From assembly GCF_009296025.1 (NCBI RefSeq), contig NZ_CP045178.1, forward strand, positions 7,564,001-7,628,000: a stretch of 64,000 nucleotides of DNA, written 5' to 3'. The notes beneath the pieces were generated by a model. It was not told where the DNA came from and did not search any database. It saw only the letters and a program-made list of their open reading frames with translations. Positions within the stretch are counted from its first letter, which is position 1, and each line of letters opens with the position of its first letter. Positions 27,407 through 35,773 of the stretch are shown piece after piece. Origin of the DNA: Streptomyces tsukubensis. GTDB lineage: Bacteria > Actinomycetota > Actinomycetes > Streptomycetales > Streptomycetaceae. Made by a program: the position numbers and the translations under genes.

Positions 27407-28495
27407 TCAGGCGACTCGCAGATCCGCGATGGCGTCCTCGTCCCACTCGATGCCGAGGCCCGGTGACTCGGGCGGCACCACGCAGCCGTCCTCGATCGTC
27501 AGCGCGCTGCGGGTGATCGCGCCGAGCTGGGGGATGTGCTCGACGTACATGCCCGCGGGGACGGCGCACGCCAGGCTCGCGTGGATCTCCATGAGGAAGT
27601 GCGGAGCCACCCGCACGTTGAACGCCTCGGCCGTGTGGGCCACCTTCAGCCACGGGGTGATGCCGCCGACCCGCGCCACGTCCACCTGGACGATTCCGGC
27701 CGCGCCCCTGCGCAGGTACTCCGCGAAGTGCCCCACGCTGTAGATGGATTCACCGACGGCGACCGGCACGGTGGTGGAGCGGGCCAGCCGCTCGTGACCC
27801 GCCACGTCCTCCGCGGGCAGCGGTTCCTCGAACCACGCGATGTCCAGCGGCTCGTAGGTGCGGGCCCGGCGGATCGCCTCGGCCCCCGTCATCGACTGGT
27901 TGGCGTCAACCATGATCTGCCACTCGTCGCCGACGGCCGCGCGGACCGCGGTCAGGCGCTCCGCGTCCTCCGCGGCGCTCGGCTTGCCCACCTTGAACTT
28001 GGCGCCGCGCAACCCCGCGGCCTTGGACGCCTTCGCGTTCTCCACCAGCTCCTCGATGGGCAGTTGGAGCCAGCCGCCCTCCGTGTCGTAGACGGGCAAC
28101 CGGCTGTGCGCGCCACCCGCGAGCCGCCACAGCGGTTCACCCGCTCGCAGACACCGCAGGTCCCACAGCGCGGTGTCGAGCGCGGCCATGGCGAGCGCGG
28201 TCACCACTCCGAAGGCGGTGGCCCGGGTGGAGTACAGCATCTTCGTCCACAGGGCCTCGACAGCACGGGCGTCCGCGCCGAGCAGCGTGGCGGCGAGGTG
28301 GTCGCGGAGCAGCGCCACCACGGAGGAGCCGCCGGTGCCGATGGTGTAGGAGTAGCCGGTTCCCCGTAGTCCGTCGGCGGTCTCGATGGTGGCCAGAACG
28401 GTCTCCTGGCGTACGAAGGTCTGCGAGGCGTCCGTACGCTCCACCTCGGGCTCGATGTTGACGAGCCGGATATCGACCTTGGTGATGATGCTCAT
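27407..28495 (-). CDS. Enolase-superfamily acid-sugar dehydratase (mandelate racemase-like)
   Basis: A 362-residue protein with an N-terminal capping domain and a TIM barrel. Catalytic pattern: KFKVGK (Lys-x-Lys on strand 2), the metal ligands VDANQS, WFEEPL and VGES, and the His of APHFLMEIH on strand 7. It is of the mandelate racemase subgroup, which includes L-fuconate, L-rhamnonate, talarate and galactonate dehydratases; I cannot fix the substrate. It lies beside a sugar porter and across from L-fucose-type genes. A second, clearly L-fuconate-type dehydratase is present at 46505, so this one may act on a related aldonate such as L-galactonate. ATG 28495 follows AGGAAAGG. Confidence 0.88.
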   Translation of the reverse strand: MSIITKVDIRLVNIEPEVERTDASQTFVRQETVLATIETADGLRGTGYSYTIGTGGSSVVALLRDHLAATLLGADARAVEALWTKMLYSTRATAFGVVTALAMAALDTALWDLRCLRAGEPLWRLAGGAHSRLPVYDTEGGWLQLPIEELVENAKASKAAGLRGAKFKVGKPSAAEDAERLTAVRAAVGDEWQIMVDANQSMTGAEAIRRARTYEPLDIAWFEEPLPAEDVAGHERLARSTTVPVAVGESIYSVGHFAEYLRRGAAGIVQVDVARVGGITPWLKVAHTAEAFNVRVAPHFLMEIHASLACAVPAGMYVEHIPQLGAITRSALTIEDGCVVPPESPGLGIEWDEDAIADLRVA

Positions 28496-28546
28496 GGGAG
28501 CGGACCTTTCCTGTGAGGGGTGGTGGTGCGGCGCGGTAGCGGGCGT

Positions 28547-29998
28547 TCAGCCCCGCCGCGGCGGCGCGTTCTTCTCGCGCCGCCGCCAGATCTCCTCGAT
28601 GTCCTCCAGTGACCTGTTCGCGGTCTCCGGCACCCGGGTGAGTACGAAGACGAGGCCGAGCGCGGAGATCACCGCGTAGATGCCGAACACCCAGAAGCCG
28701 ATGGCACCCAGCAGGTCGGGGAAGGTCAGCGAGAAGAGGAAGTTGAACAGGTACTGCGTGAAGGTCACCACGCCCATGCCGAGGGCGCGGGCCCGCAGCG
28801 GCAGGATCTCGGGGATGTAGAGCCAGAAGACCGGACCGAGGCCGAAGCCGAAAGCGAAGGTGAAGACGAAGACGCAGACGATGTCGAGTGTCGACGCGTG
28901 CGGGAAGAGCGCCAGGAGCGCGAGCGGCACCACCTGCGCGCCGAGGCTGATCGCCAGCAGCTTCACCCGGCCGAGCCGGTCGATCAGAGGCAGGGAGAGC
29001 GCGGTGGAGAGGACCAGGGCGCCGCCCACGCTGTAGTTGGCGATGATGCCGGTGTCGCTGGAGTGCCCGGTGGCGTCGGCGAAGACGGTGGGCGCGTAGT
29101 AGACGACCGCGTTGATGCCGGTGAAGACCTGAAAGAAGGTCAGCGTCAGGCCGATGCTCAGTGCGGGGCGGTAACGGTGCAGCAGTTCGCGCAGCCCCGC
29201 GCCCTGTTCGCGCAGGCTGCCCCGGATGTCTTCGGCTTCGTCGGCTGCCTCGTCCTCGGTGGAGCGGAGTTTGCGCAGGACGTCGAGTGCGGCCTCGTCG
29301 CGGCCCCTGAGGGTGAGCCAGCGGGGGCTCGCGGGACTGAGGACCATCCCGATCAGGAAGAGGAGGGCGGGCAGCGCGCCGATGCCGAGCATCCACTCCC
29401 AGGAGCCGGAGGGACGCAGGGCGTCGCCGACCCCGTAGGCGATCAGGATTCCTACGTTGACGCTGAGCTGGTACAGGGCGCTGATCAGGCCCCTGGCTCT
29501 GCTGGGAGCCAGCTCCGTCAGGTAGATCAGCCCGAACATGTTGGCCAGACCGACCCCCAGGCCGAGGACGAAGCGGGAGATCAGCAGAGTGGTGACGTTC
29601 ACCGAGAAGGCGCAGCCCAGCGAACCGACGACGAAGATGACGCCGGCCAGGATCAGCAGATGGCGCCGGTCCCAGCGCTTGGAGGCCAGGGAACCGGCGA
29701 CGATCGAGGGCAGGGCGCCGAGCAGGATGAGGCTGGTGACCAGACCCTGCTGGGTGGACGAGAGTCCGAACCGGTCGGTGGCGAAGGGCAGGGCCGTCGC
29801 GATGGCTCCGGAGTCGTAGCCGTAGAGCAGCCCCGCGGTACCGCCGAGTACGGCGACGGCCTTCACGAACCGCGGCATCGGTGCGGACGCGTATTTCCCC
29901 CCGCGCTCGGCGGGGTGGCGGCGCCGGTCCTCCGGGTCGGCATCCTGTTCCTGTTCTGGTGTGCGCCGTGCAGCACTGGACCGCGCAGAGTCGACCAT
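28547..29998 (-). CDS. MFS sugar porter (SP family, sugar:H+ symporter)
   Basis: A 483-residue, 12-helix transporter. Sugar-porter signatures are clear: [20 protein letters not shown] in helix 1, the loop [21 protein letters not shown] after helix 4, [19 protein letters not shown] in helix 7 and [14 protein letters not shown] plus [12 protein letters not shown] at the end. The first 40 residues are polar. ATG 29998 follows GTGAGGAGAC. It is transcribed leftward, probably with the downstream dehydratase gene, from a region carrying a perfect CCTATAGG-centred palindrome. Substrate is likely a hexose or deoxyhexose; L-fucose is a context-based guess. Confidence 0.94.
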   Translation of the reverse strand: MVDSARSSAARRTPEQEQDADPEDRRRHPAERGGKYASAPMPRFVKAVAVLGGTAGLLYGYDSGAIATALPFATDRFGLSSTQQGLVTSLILLGALPSIVAGSLASKRWDRRHLLILAGVIFVVGSLGCAFSVNVTTLLISRFVLGLGVGLANMFGLIYLTELAPSRARGLISALYQLSVNVGILIAYGVGDALRPSGSWEWMLGIGALPALLFLIGMVLSPASPRWLTLRGRDEAALDVLRKLRSTEDEAADEAEDIRGSLREQGAGLRELLHRYRPALSIGLTLTFFQVFTGINAVVYYAPTVFADATGHSSDTGIIANYSVGGALVLSTALSLPLIDRLGRVKLLAISLGAQVVPLALLALFPHASTLDIVCVFVFTFAFGFGLGPVFWLYIPEILPLRARALGMGVVTFTQYLFNFLFSLTFPDLLGAIGFWVFGIYAVISALGLVFVLTRVPETANRSLEDIEEIWRRREKNAPPRRG

Positions 29999-30026
29999 GC
30001 GTGTCTCCTCACGAGACGCTGGAATT

Positions 30027-30040
30027 TTCCTATAGGAAAT
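30027..30040. promoter_or_regulatory. Candidate operator, perfect 14-bp palindrome
   Basis: TTTCCTATAGGAAA, 29 bp upstream of the sugar-porter start. A related site at 30209-30222 precedes the divergent FAH-family gene. Confidence 0.65.
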
Positions 30041-30208
30041 GAGGGCGTGAGGAGGTTACGCACGAGAGTCCCGGCCCGGTCAAGGGTTTACGGTGGTCAA
30101 CTTTCCCGCGTGTAGGTCTTGACTTCGCAGCTCTGAGCTGGTGTGGGGAGTGGGGGAGGGAATTCGCGAGGCCCCCGGTCGTGGTCCAGGGGTTCACGAT
30201 CGGCCGTA

Positions 30209-30222
30209 TTTCCTATAGGTTT
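30209..30222. promoter_or_regulatory. Candidate operator, second copy
   Basis: TTTCCTATAGGTTT shares 11 of 14 bases and the whole CCTATAGG core with the palindrome at 30027-30040; the two are 182 bp apart. It lies 38 bp before the ATG at 30260. One regulator, perhaps the GntR protein at 34892, could bind both. Confidence 0.6.
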
Positions 30223-30259
30223 CGCAGGAGTGACACCGCGAGGCCAAGGAGGCTGCCAG

Positions 30260-31126
30260 ATGCAGCTCATGCGAGTAGGACCAGCGGGGCGAGAGCGCCC
30301 GGCCGTACGCGACAGCGAGGGGGTGATCCGCGACCTCACCTCGCTGACCGGTGACATCGACGGAGCCTTCCTCGCGGACGACGGCATCGCCCGCGTCCGC
30401 GCCGCCCTGGAGGCGGGTACGCTCCCGGCCGTCCCCGACGCCGGAGAGCTGCGCGTGGGTCCCCCCGTGGCCCGTCCGGCCGCCGTCCTGTGCGTGGGAC
30501 AGAACTACGCGGCCCACGCCGCCGAGTCGGGCAGCGAGCCCCCGACCGCCCCGATCATCTTCTTCAAGCACCCCAATACCGTCGTCGGCCCCTACGACGA
30601 CGTACTGATCCCGCCCGGCGCGGAGAAGGTCGACTGGGAGGTCGAACTCGCCCTCGTCATCGGCGGCCGCGCCTCCTACCTGGAGAGCGCCGAGGACGCG
30701 GCGCGGTGCATCGCCGGTTACGCCGTCTCGCACGACGTCTCCGAGCGCGCCTACCAGATGGACGTCTCAGGCGGCCAGTGGTCCAAGGGCAAGTCCTGCG
30801 AGACCTTCAACCCCCTCGGCCCGTGGCTCGTCCCCGCCGAGGATCTCCCCGACGGCCCCCAGGCCCTGAACCTGCGCAGCCGGGTCAATGGCGAGGGCCG
30901 GCAGGACTCCTCCACCGCGGACATGATCTTCGGCGCCCACGAACTGGTCCGCGACCTCAGCCACTACCTGACACTCGAACCCGGCGACATCATCAATACC
31001 GGTACACCGCAGGGCGTCGCCCTCTCGGGCCGTTTCCCCTACCTCAAGGCGGGTGACGTGATCGAGCTGGACATCGACCACCTCGGCCACCAGCGCCAGC
31101 TCCTGCGGGACGCACGCGGCGTCTGA
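30260..31126 (+). CDS. FAH-family hydrolase (probable 2,4-diketo-3-deoxy-L-fuconate hydrolase)
   Basis: A 288-residue fumarylacetoacetate-hydrolase fold protein. Signatures: LCVGQNYAAHAAE, PIIFFKHPNTVVGP, and the metal-binding WEVELALVIG, YAVSHDVSERAYQ, GKSCETFNPLGPW and GDIINTGTPQGVAL. AAGGAGG lies ten bases before ATG 30260. In the non-phosphorylative L-fucose pathway an FAH-family enzyme cleaves 2,4-diketo-3-deoxy-L-fuconate to pyruvate and L-lactate; the neighbouring mutarotase, SDR, aldose dehydrogenase and lactonase genes support this role, although the exact sugar is inferred. Confidence 0.9.
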   Translation: MQLMRVGPAGRERPAVRDSEGVIRDLTSLTGDIDGAFLADDGIARVRAALEAGTLPAVPDAGELRVGPPVARPAAVLCVGQNYAAHAAESGSEPPTAPIIFFKHPNTVVGPYDDVLIPPGAEKVDWEVELALVIGGRASYLESAEDAARCIAGYAVSHDVSERAYQMDVSGGQWSKGKSCETFNPLGPWLVPAEDLPDGPQALNLRSRVNGEGRQDSSTADMIFGAHELVRDLSHYLTLEPGDIINTGTPQGVALSGRFPYLKAGDVIELDIDHLGHQRQLLRDARGV

Positions 31127-31210
31127 GGCCCGACAGGCTCTCCCGGTCCGGCATGTCTCCCGGCCCGGATCCCTCCCGGTCCGACAGCCTCCCCAGGCTC
31201 TACGCCCTCT

Positions 31211-31378
31211 TAAGGGGTCCTTGCAATAGGGGCGCCCGGGCCGCGGGGGCCGGCACCGCACCTCGCGGCGTTGCCGAAAAGCCCTAGTAGCTCCGCTACG
31301 AGGGCTCTCCGGCGCCTTGCGACGCACGGCACCAGCCCCCGCGGCCTGATCGGACTCCCCTATCGCAAGGACCCCTAA
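31211..31378. mobile_element. 162-bp palindromic MITE-like element, copy 1, with TAA target duplication
   Basis: The element is 31214-31375. Its ends are 19-bp inverted repeats, GGGGTCCTTGCAATAGGGG on the left and the complement of GGGGTCCTTGCGATAGGGG on the right (one mismatch). The interior is an imperfect palindrome centred on TAGCTCCGCTA, so the whole element could fold into one long hairpin. Direct TAA repeats flank it (31211-31213, 31376-31378). A second copy at 59299-59460 has the same length and 3 differences. It encodes no protein. It interrupts the fucose-type operon between the FAH and mutarotase genes. Confidence 0.88.
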
Positions 31379-31404
31379 GACCCGAGCAGCCCAAGGAGTC
31401 CACC

Positions 31405-31728
31405 ATGCAGCGCGTCGCGCAGGTCATCAAGGTCCGGCCGGAGAGACTCGCCGAATACCGCGAGCTCCACCTCGACGTGCCGCAGCCCGTTCTCGACCGG
31501 CTGCGGCGCAGCCACATCGCCAACTACTCGATCCACCTCCTCGGGGACCGGCTCTTCAGCTACTTCGAGTACCACGGCGACGACTTCGCGGCCGACACGG
31601 CGGCGATGGCCGAGGACGAGGCCACCAAGGAGTGGTGGAAACTCACCGACCCCTGCCAGGAGCCCGTCGAGGAAGCGGCACCCGGCGACTGGTGGACCCC
31701 CATGGAACAGGTCTTCCTCATGGAGTAG
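31405..31728 (+). CDS. L-rhamnose mutarotase family protein (probable L-fucose mutarotase role)
   Basis: A 107-residue ferredoxin-like alpha/beta barrel of the RhaM (DUF718) family. The family pattern is visible: RVAQVIKVRPERLAEYRELH at the N-terminus, RSHIANYSIHLLGDRLFSYFE with the conserved Tyr, and EWWKLTDPCQEP near the end. Such enzymes interconvert alpha and beta anomers of deoxysugars. ATG 31405 follows AAGGAG. Given the L-fucose-type dehydrogenase nearby, it probably supplies the anomer used by that enzyme. It begins 27 bp after the mobile element's right flank. Confidence 0.92.
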   Translation: MQRVAQVIKVRPERLAEYRELHLDVPQPVLDRLRRSHIANYSIHLLGDRLFSYFEYHGDDFAADTAAMAEDEATKEWWKLTDPCQEPVEEAAPGDWWTPMEQVFLME

Positions 31729-31890
31729 CCGGGTCCGCCGGAAGCCGATACGGAGCAGCCGCCTCTGCCGCGGGCCGCGCGCCCGCGGCGGACACCCGGC
31801 CGCCCGCACGACACCCCAGCACCACACGGCACTCCAGCACCACGCCTCATCACCGCAGAACGCATGACGTACGAAGGACGGCGAACACTC

Positions 31891-32682
31891 ATGGCAGAGC
31901 AGAAGGCAGACACGGCAGCGGAGTTCGGCTCACTCGTGGCGGCGGTGACCGGCGGCGCCTCGGGCATCGGGCTGGCCACCGCCACGGAACTCGCCCGACG
32001 CGGCGCCGAGGTCGTCGTCCTGGACCTCAAGACCGACGGGCTGCCCGAGGGGATGCACGGCGAGGTCTGCGACGTCACCGACCGCGGCTCCGTCGAAGCA
32101 GCCCTCGCCTCGGTCGGCGAGCGGTTCGGGCGTCTCGACATTCTCGTCAACAATGCGGGGATCGGGGCGCAGGGGACTGTCGCGGATAATGACGACGCGG
32201 AGTGGCATCGTGTGCTGGATGTGAATGTGGTGGGTATCGCTCGTGTCACGTCGGCGGCTCTGCCGTTGCTGCGGGCTTCGTCGTTCGCGGCGATCGTCAA
32301 TACGTGTTCGATCGCGGCGACGGCGGGGCTGCCGCAGCGTGCTCTGTACAGCGCCAGTAAGGGTGCGGTGCTCGGTCTCACCCGTGCCATGGCCGCCGAC
32401 CATGTGCGTGAGGGTATTCGGGTCAACTGTGTGAATCCGGGGACGGTGGACACGCCGTGGGTGGGCAGGTTGCTGGATTCCGCGCGGGATCCGGCTGCCG
32501 AGCGTGCGGCTCTCGCCGCCCGGCAGCCCACCGGGCGTCTCGTCTCCGCCGAGCAGGTGGCCACCGCCATCGCGTACTTGGCGAGCCCGCTCTCCGGCGC
32601 CACCACCGGCACCGACCTCGCCGTCGACGGCGGCATGCAGGGCCTGCGGCTGCGCCCCGCCGAGCCCGGGGACAACCGATGA
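31891..32682 (+). CDS. SDR dehydrogenase (2-keto-3-deoxy-L-fuconate dehydrogenase type), copy 1
   Basis: A 263-residue classical short-chain dehydrogenase: cofactor motif TGGASGIG, acidic VVLDLKT favouring [13 protein letters not shown], catalytic Ser in NTCSIA and YSASK, and PGTVDTPW. In the L-fucose route such an enzyme oxidises 2-keto-3-deoxy-L-fuconate. From residue 82 on (32134-32660) the DNA is nearly identical to the SDR gene at 47857 while the N-terminal parts differ. The first two-thirds of that block uses many T-ending codons (GAT, AAT, CGT, GCT) unlike the flanks. Start 31891 gives the shortest natural N-terminus; an ATG at 31864 is an alternative. Confidence 0.92.
   Translation: MAEQKADTAAEFGSLVAAVTGGASGIGLATATELARRGAEVVVLDLKTDGLPEGMHGEVCDVTDRGSVEAALASVGERFGRLDILVNNAGIGAQGTVADNDDAEWHRVLDVNVVGIARVTSAALPLLRASSFAAIVNTCSIAATAGLPQRALYSASKGAVLGLTRAMAADHVREGIRVNCVNPGTVDTPWVGRLLDSARDPAAERAALAARQPTGRLVSAEQVATAIAYLASPLSGATTGTDLAVDGGMQGLRLRPAEPGDNR
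32134..32660 (+). repeat. 527-bp near-identical block, copy 1
   Basis: By hand alignment it matches 48088-48614 at 523 of 527 bases with no gaps (offset 15954). It starts at the CTCGACATTCTC codons and ends in CGCCCCGC near the 3' end of the SDR gene. Confidence 0.93.
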
Positions 32683-33746
32683 GCGCCGGCCGGGAACCGC
32701 TCGCCACCGACAGACTGGGCCGCTCCGGGCTGTCCGTCACCACGCTCGGTTTCGGTGCCGCCTCGGTGGGCGGCCTCTACGCCCCGCTCAGCGACGACGC
32801 GGCGCACGCCACGCTCCAGGCCGCCTGGGACGAGGGCATCCGCTACTTCGACACCGCCCCGCACTACGGTGTGGGCCTCTCGGAGGAGCGGGTCGGACGC
32901 TTCCTCGCGGGCAAGCCCCGCGACAGCTACGTCCTCTCCACCAAAGTGGGCAGACTGCTCATCCCGTACGAGGGCCCCGCGGAGGACGTCCAAGGGGTTG
33001 ACGGTTTCCACGGGACCCCCAAGAGGACGCGGGTCACGGACTACAGCGGCGACGGAATCCGCCGCTCGCTCGACGAGAGCCTCACCAGGCTCGGCCTCGA
33101 CCGGGTCGACATCGTCCACATCCACGACCCCGACGACCACGCGGAACAGGCACTGGACGAGTCGTACCCGGCGCTGGAGGAACTCCGCGGACAGGGCGTG
33201 ATCTCGTCCATCGGCGTCGGAATGAACCAGACTGCCGTGCCGGCACGCTTCGTACGCGACACGGACATCGACTGCCTGCTCATCGCGGGCCGCTACACCC
33301 TGCTCGACACCAGCGCCTCCAACGAGTTGTTCCCCCTCTGTCTGGAACGCGGTGTCGACGTCGTCGGCGCGGGCGCCTTCAACAGCGGACTGCTGGCGGC
33401 GCCCGAGCCCGGAGCCCGCTTCGACTACGCCGAGGCTCCCGAGCCGATGCTGCGCGCGGCCCGCGGTATCGCGGAGGTCTGCGCCCGGCACGGGGTGGCA
33501 CCGGCCGCCGCGGCCCTGGCGTTCACCGGCGCCCACCCGGCGGTGCGTACCGTACTCGCCGGAATGCGCACCGCCCAGGAGGTGCGGCAGAACGCCCTCG
33601 CCGCGCGCACCGAGATCCCCCGGGACCTCTGGTCCGACCTCGCGGCGGAGGGACTGCTGCCCACCGGGGCCCACGTTCCGGCCGGTCGGGCTCCCGGCCC
33701 CGGAGCGCCTACGGAAACGCCGACGAGGAAGCGGGGGAGCGTGTGA
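32679..33746 (+). CDS. Aldo/keto reductase, probable L-fucose (D-threo-aldose) 1-dehydrogenase
   Basis: A 355-residue AKR TIM-barrel enzyme. GFGAASVGGLY near the N-terminus, YFDTAPHYGVGLSEERVGRFL (catalytic Asp and Tyr), VLSTKVGRLL (Lys) and VDIVHIHDPDD (His) give the AKR tetrad. N-terminal and active-site sequence is of the D-threo-aldose/L-fucose dehydrogenase group. It oxidises the free sugar to the lactone, the first step of the non-phosphorylative pathway. The ATG overlaps the SDR stop, and its own stop overlaps the lactonase GTG, so the three are translationally coupled. Confidence 0.92.
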   Translation: MSAGREPLATDRLGRSGLSVTTLGFGAASVGGLYAPLSDDAAHATLQAAWDEGIRYFDTAPHYGVGLSEERVGRFLAGKPRDSYVLSTKVGRLLIPYEGPAEDVQGVDGFHGTPKRTRVTDYSGDGIRRSLDESLTRLGLDRVDIVHIHDPDDHAEQALDESYPALEELRGQGVISSIGVGMNQTAVPARFVRDTDIDCLLIAGRYTLLDTSASNELFPLCLERGVDVVGAGAFNSGLLAAPEPGARFDYAEAPEPMLRAARGIAEVCARHGVAPAAAALAFTGAHPAVRTVLAGMRTAQEVRQNALAARTEIPRDLWSDLAAEGLLPTGAHVPAGRAPGPGAPTETPTRKRGSV

Positions 33747-34633
33747 CGACGCCAGAGGCGCCAGAGGTACTGGTCGACGCCCATCACCACGTATGGGATC
33801 TCTCCGTGCGGGACCAGCCGTGGATCACCGGTGAGGCGATGCGGCCCCTGCGTAGGAACTTCTCCGTCGCCGAACTCGCTCCGCAGGCGGCGGCAGCGGG
33901 CGCGGACAGGACCGTCGTGGTCCAGACGGTGCCGGAGGAGGACGAGACCGTCGAACTGCTCGCCCTGGCCGAGGGCGCGGGGCCCGTCGCGGCGGTCGTC
34001 GGCTGGACCGATCTGACGGACCCCCGGGTCGCGGACCGGCTCGCCGCACTGCGCGCGCGGCCGGGCGGCCGGTACCTGCGGGGCATCAGGCACCAGGCAC
34101 AGGACGAGGCGGACCCGCGCTGGCTCTGCCGCCCCGACGTACGGCGGGGGCTGCGCGCCGTCGCCGAGGCCGGGCTCGTCCACGACATCCTCGTCACCCC
34201 CGTACAGCTGCCCGCCGCTGTGGAGACCGTCGCCGCGCTGCCCGGCGCCCGGTTCGTCCTCGACCACCTCGGCAAGCCGCCGGTGGCCACCGGCGAGCTG
34301 CGGCCCTGGGCCGACGACCTCGCGGGACTCGCCGCCCTGGCCAACGTCGACTGCAAGCTGTCGGGGCTCGTCACCGAGGCCGACTGGCACCACTGGACCG
34401 TCGATGGCCTGCGGCCCTACGCCGACCACGCACTGCGCGTCTTCGGTCCTGGGCGGGTCCTCTTCGGCTCCGACTGGCCCGTCTGCACCCTGGCCGCCGA
34501 CTACGCCGGGGTCGTGGACGCGGCCCGCCGCCTCACCGCCCACCTCACCCCCGCAGAACGGCAAGCGGTCTTCGCGGACAACGCCGTACGCGTCTACGGG
34601 CTGGACCGGACCAGCCGGACCGCTGACGGATGA
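33743..34633 (+). CDS. Amidohydrolase-family lactonase (L-fucono-1,5-lactonase type)
   Basis: A 296-residue TIM-barrel amidohydrolase. DAHHHVWD at the N-terminus (metal or substrate His), RGIRHQ, FVLDHLGKPP, CKLSGLVTEAD and LFGSDWPV with the catalytic Asp are the signatures of the COG3618 lactonases, including L-fuconolactonase. It would open the lactone made by the preceding dehydrogenase. GTG 33743 overlaps the AKR stop (GTGA). Confidence 0.92.
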   Translation: MTTPEAPEVLVDAHHHVWDLSVRDQPWITGEAMRPLRRNFSVAELAPQAAAAGADRTVVVQTVPEEDETVELLALAEGAGPVAAVVGWTDLTDPRVADRLAALRARPGGRYLRGIRHQAQDEADPRWLCRPDVRRGLRAVAEAGLVHDILVTPVQLPAAVETVAALPGARFVLDHLGKPPVATGELRPWADDLAGLAALANVDCKLSGLVTEADWHHWTVDGLRPYADHALRVFGPGRVLFGSDWPVCTLAADYAGVVDAARRLTAHLTPAERQAVFADNAVRVYGLDRTSRTADG

Positions 34634-34891
34634 ACGTGCCGGATGAGCCGGGCCGGTCGGGTCGGACGGGTCGGTCGGGTTGGTCGGGTTGGTCGGGTTG
34701 GTCGGGCCGGTCGGGTCGGACGGGTCGGTCGGGTTGGTCGGCTAGGTCGGACCGGTCGGGTTGGTCGGCTCGGACGGGTCGGCCGGCAGGACCGGTCGGC
34801 AGGACCGGATGCTGATCGTCCTGGCACACACGCTCGATAGACTGCCTCGCAGGTGTTCCCCACTTCACCGCTGACTGCCACTGGAGGCCGG
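34634..34891 (+). repeat. Intergenic tract of 9-bp GGTCGGGTT-type tandem repeats
   Basis: From about 34655 to 34798 roughly 16 imperfect 9-bp units (GGTCGGGTT, GGTCGGGTC, GGACGGGTC, GGTCGGGCC) run in tandem. A 38-bp stretch starting at 34650 recurs exactly at 34704, six units later, showing expansion by slippage. The tract lies between the lactonase stop and the GntR gene; its regular period keeps several frames open on both strands, but the products are Pro-Asp or Gly-Arg repeats without ribosome sites. Confidence 0.85.
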
Positions 34892-35773
34892 ATGCTGTCG
34901 GAAGAGCTCTCCGGCGTCTCGCACAGCCCGGAAGACGCGCACGCGCCCGCCTCCGACGACCAGGCGCCCGTGCCCGCCACGCCCGATCAGGCGCCCGCGC
35001 CCGCCCCCTCCGGCGAGGTCTCCGCGCCCGCCTCCGACGACGTGCCGCCCCGGCCCCCCGACACGGGACCGGCGCGCATGGTCAAGGGCGGTGACGGCGG
35101 GCGGGAGCGGGACGTGCCCCCGCGGCAGGTGCTGGCCGACACGGTGTACGAGGCGATCAAGGCCATGGTGATGGACCATGAGATCACCCCGGGCGCCCGG
35201 GTCGGGATCGAGGCGCTGGCCCGCACCCTGGAGGTCTCGCCCACCCCCGTACGCGAGGCGCTCGCCCGGCTCGAATCGGACGGCCTGGTCGTCAAGCGGT
35301 CCCTCGCGGGCTACCGGGCCACCGAACTCCTCACCCCGCGAGGTCTTGAGGAACTCTTCGAGATGCGGTTGCTGCTTGAGCCCAGGGCCGCCGCGCTGGC
35401 CGCCGAACACGCCGACGAAGCCCAGCTCGACCGCCTCGAACACCTCCAGGACGAGATGCGCAACCGGCCGGAGTCGGGTGACAGATACGCGGCCTACCGC
35501 GAGTTCGCCGCCCTCGACCAGCGCTTCCACGACACCCTCGCCGAAGCGGCGGGGCGGCCCCTGCTCTGCGACGCGGTGGAGCGCCTCCACTCCCACCTGC
35601 ACATCTTCCGCCTCAGCAGCATTCCGGGCGCGGGTGAGCCCACCCACCTCGAACACGACAGGATCGTCCGGGCCGTCCTGCGCCGCAGCCCCGAGCGCGC
35701 CGCCGAGGCCATGACGGAGCACCTGGAACGCAGCCTGGAGCGTCAACTCGGCCGGCGCGACGAGCGGAGCTGA
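34892..35773 (+). CDS. GntR-family regulator with FCD domain
   Basis: A 293-residue regulator. The first 75 or so residues are Pro/Ala/Asp rich and probably disordered. The winged helix follows (VLADTVYEAIKAMVMDHEITPG, LEVSPTPVREALARLESDGLVV), then the FCD effector domain (ELFEMRLLLEPRAAALAAEHA, FHDTLAEAAGRPLL, HLEHDRIVRAVLRRS) with the metal-binding Asp/His pattern. ATG 34892 follows CTGGAGGCCG. It ends the first fucose-type locus and is the obvious candidate for regulating it, perhaps through the CCTATAGG sites. Confidence 0.92.
   Translation: MLSEELSGVSHSPEDAHAPASDDQAPVPATPDQAPAPAPSGEVSAPASDDVPPRPPDTGPARMVKGGDGGRERDVPPRQVLADTVYEAIKAMVMDHEITPGARVGIEALARTLEVSPTPVREALARLESDGLVVKRSLAGYRATELLTPRGLEELFEMRLLLEPRAAALAAEHADEAQLDRLEHLQDEMRNRPESGDRYAAYREFAALDQRFHDTLAEAAGRPLLCDAVERLHSHLHIFRLSSIPGAGEPTHLEHDRIVRAVLRRSPERAAEAMTEHLERSLERQLGRRDERS

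Noticed and set aside
34545..34980. Long open frames on both strands giving Pro-Asp or Gly-Arg repeats
   Set aside because: They arise from the 9-bp repeat, whose length divisible by three keeps frames open; no ribosome site or stable codon bias.
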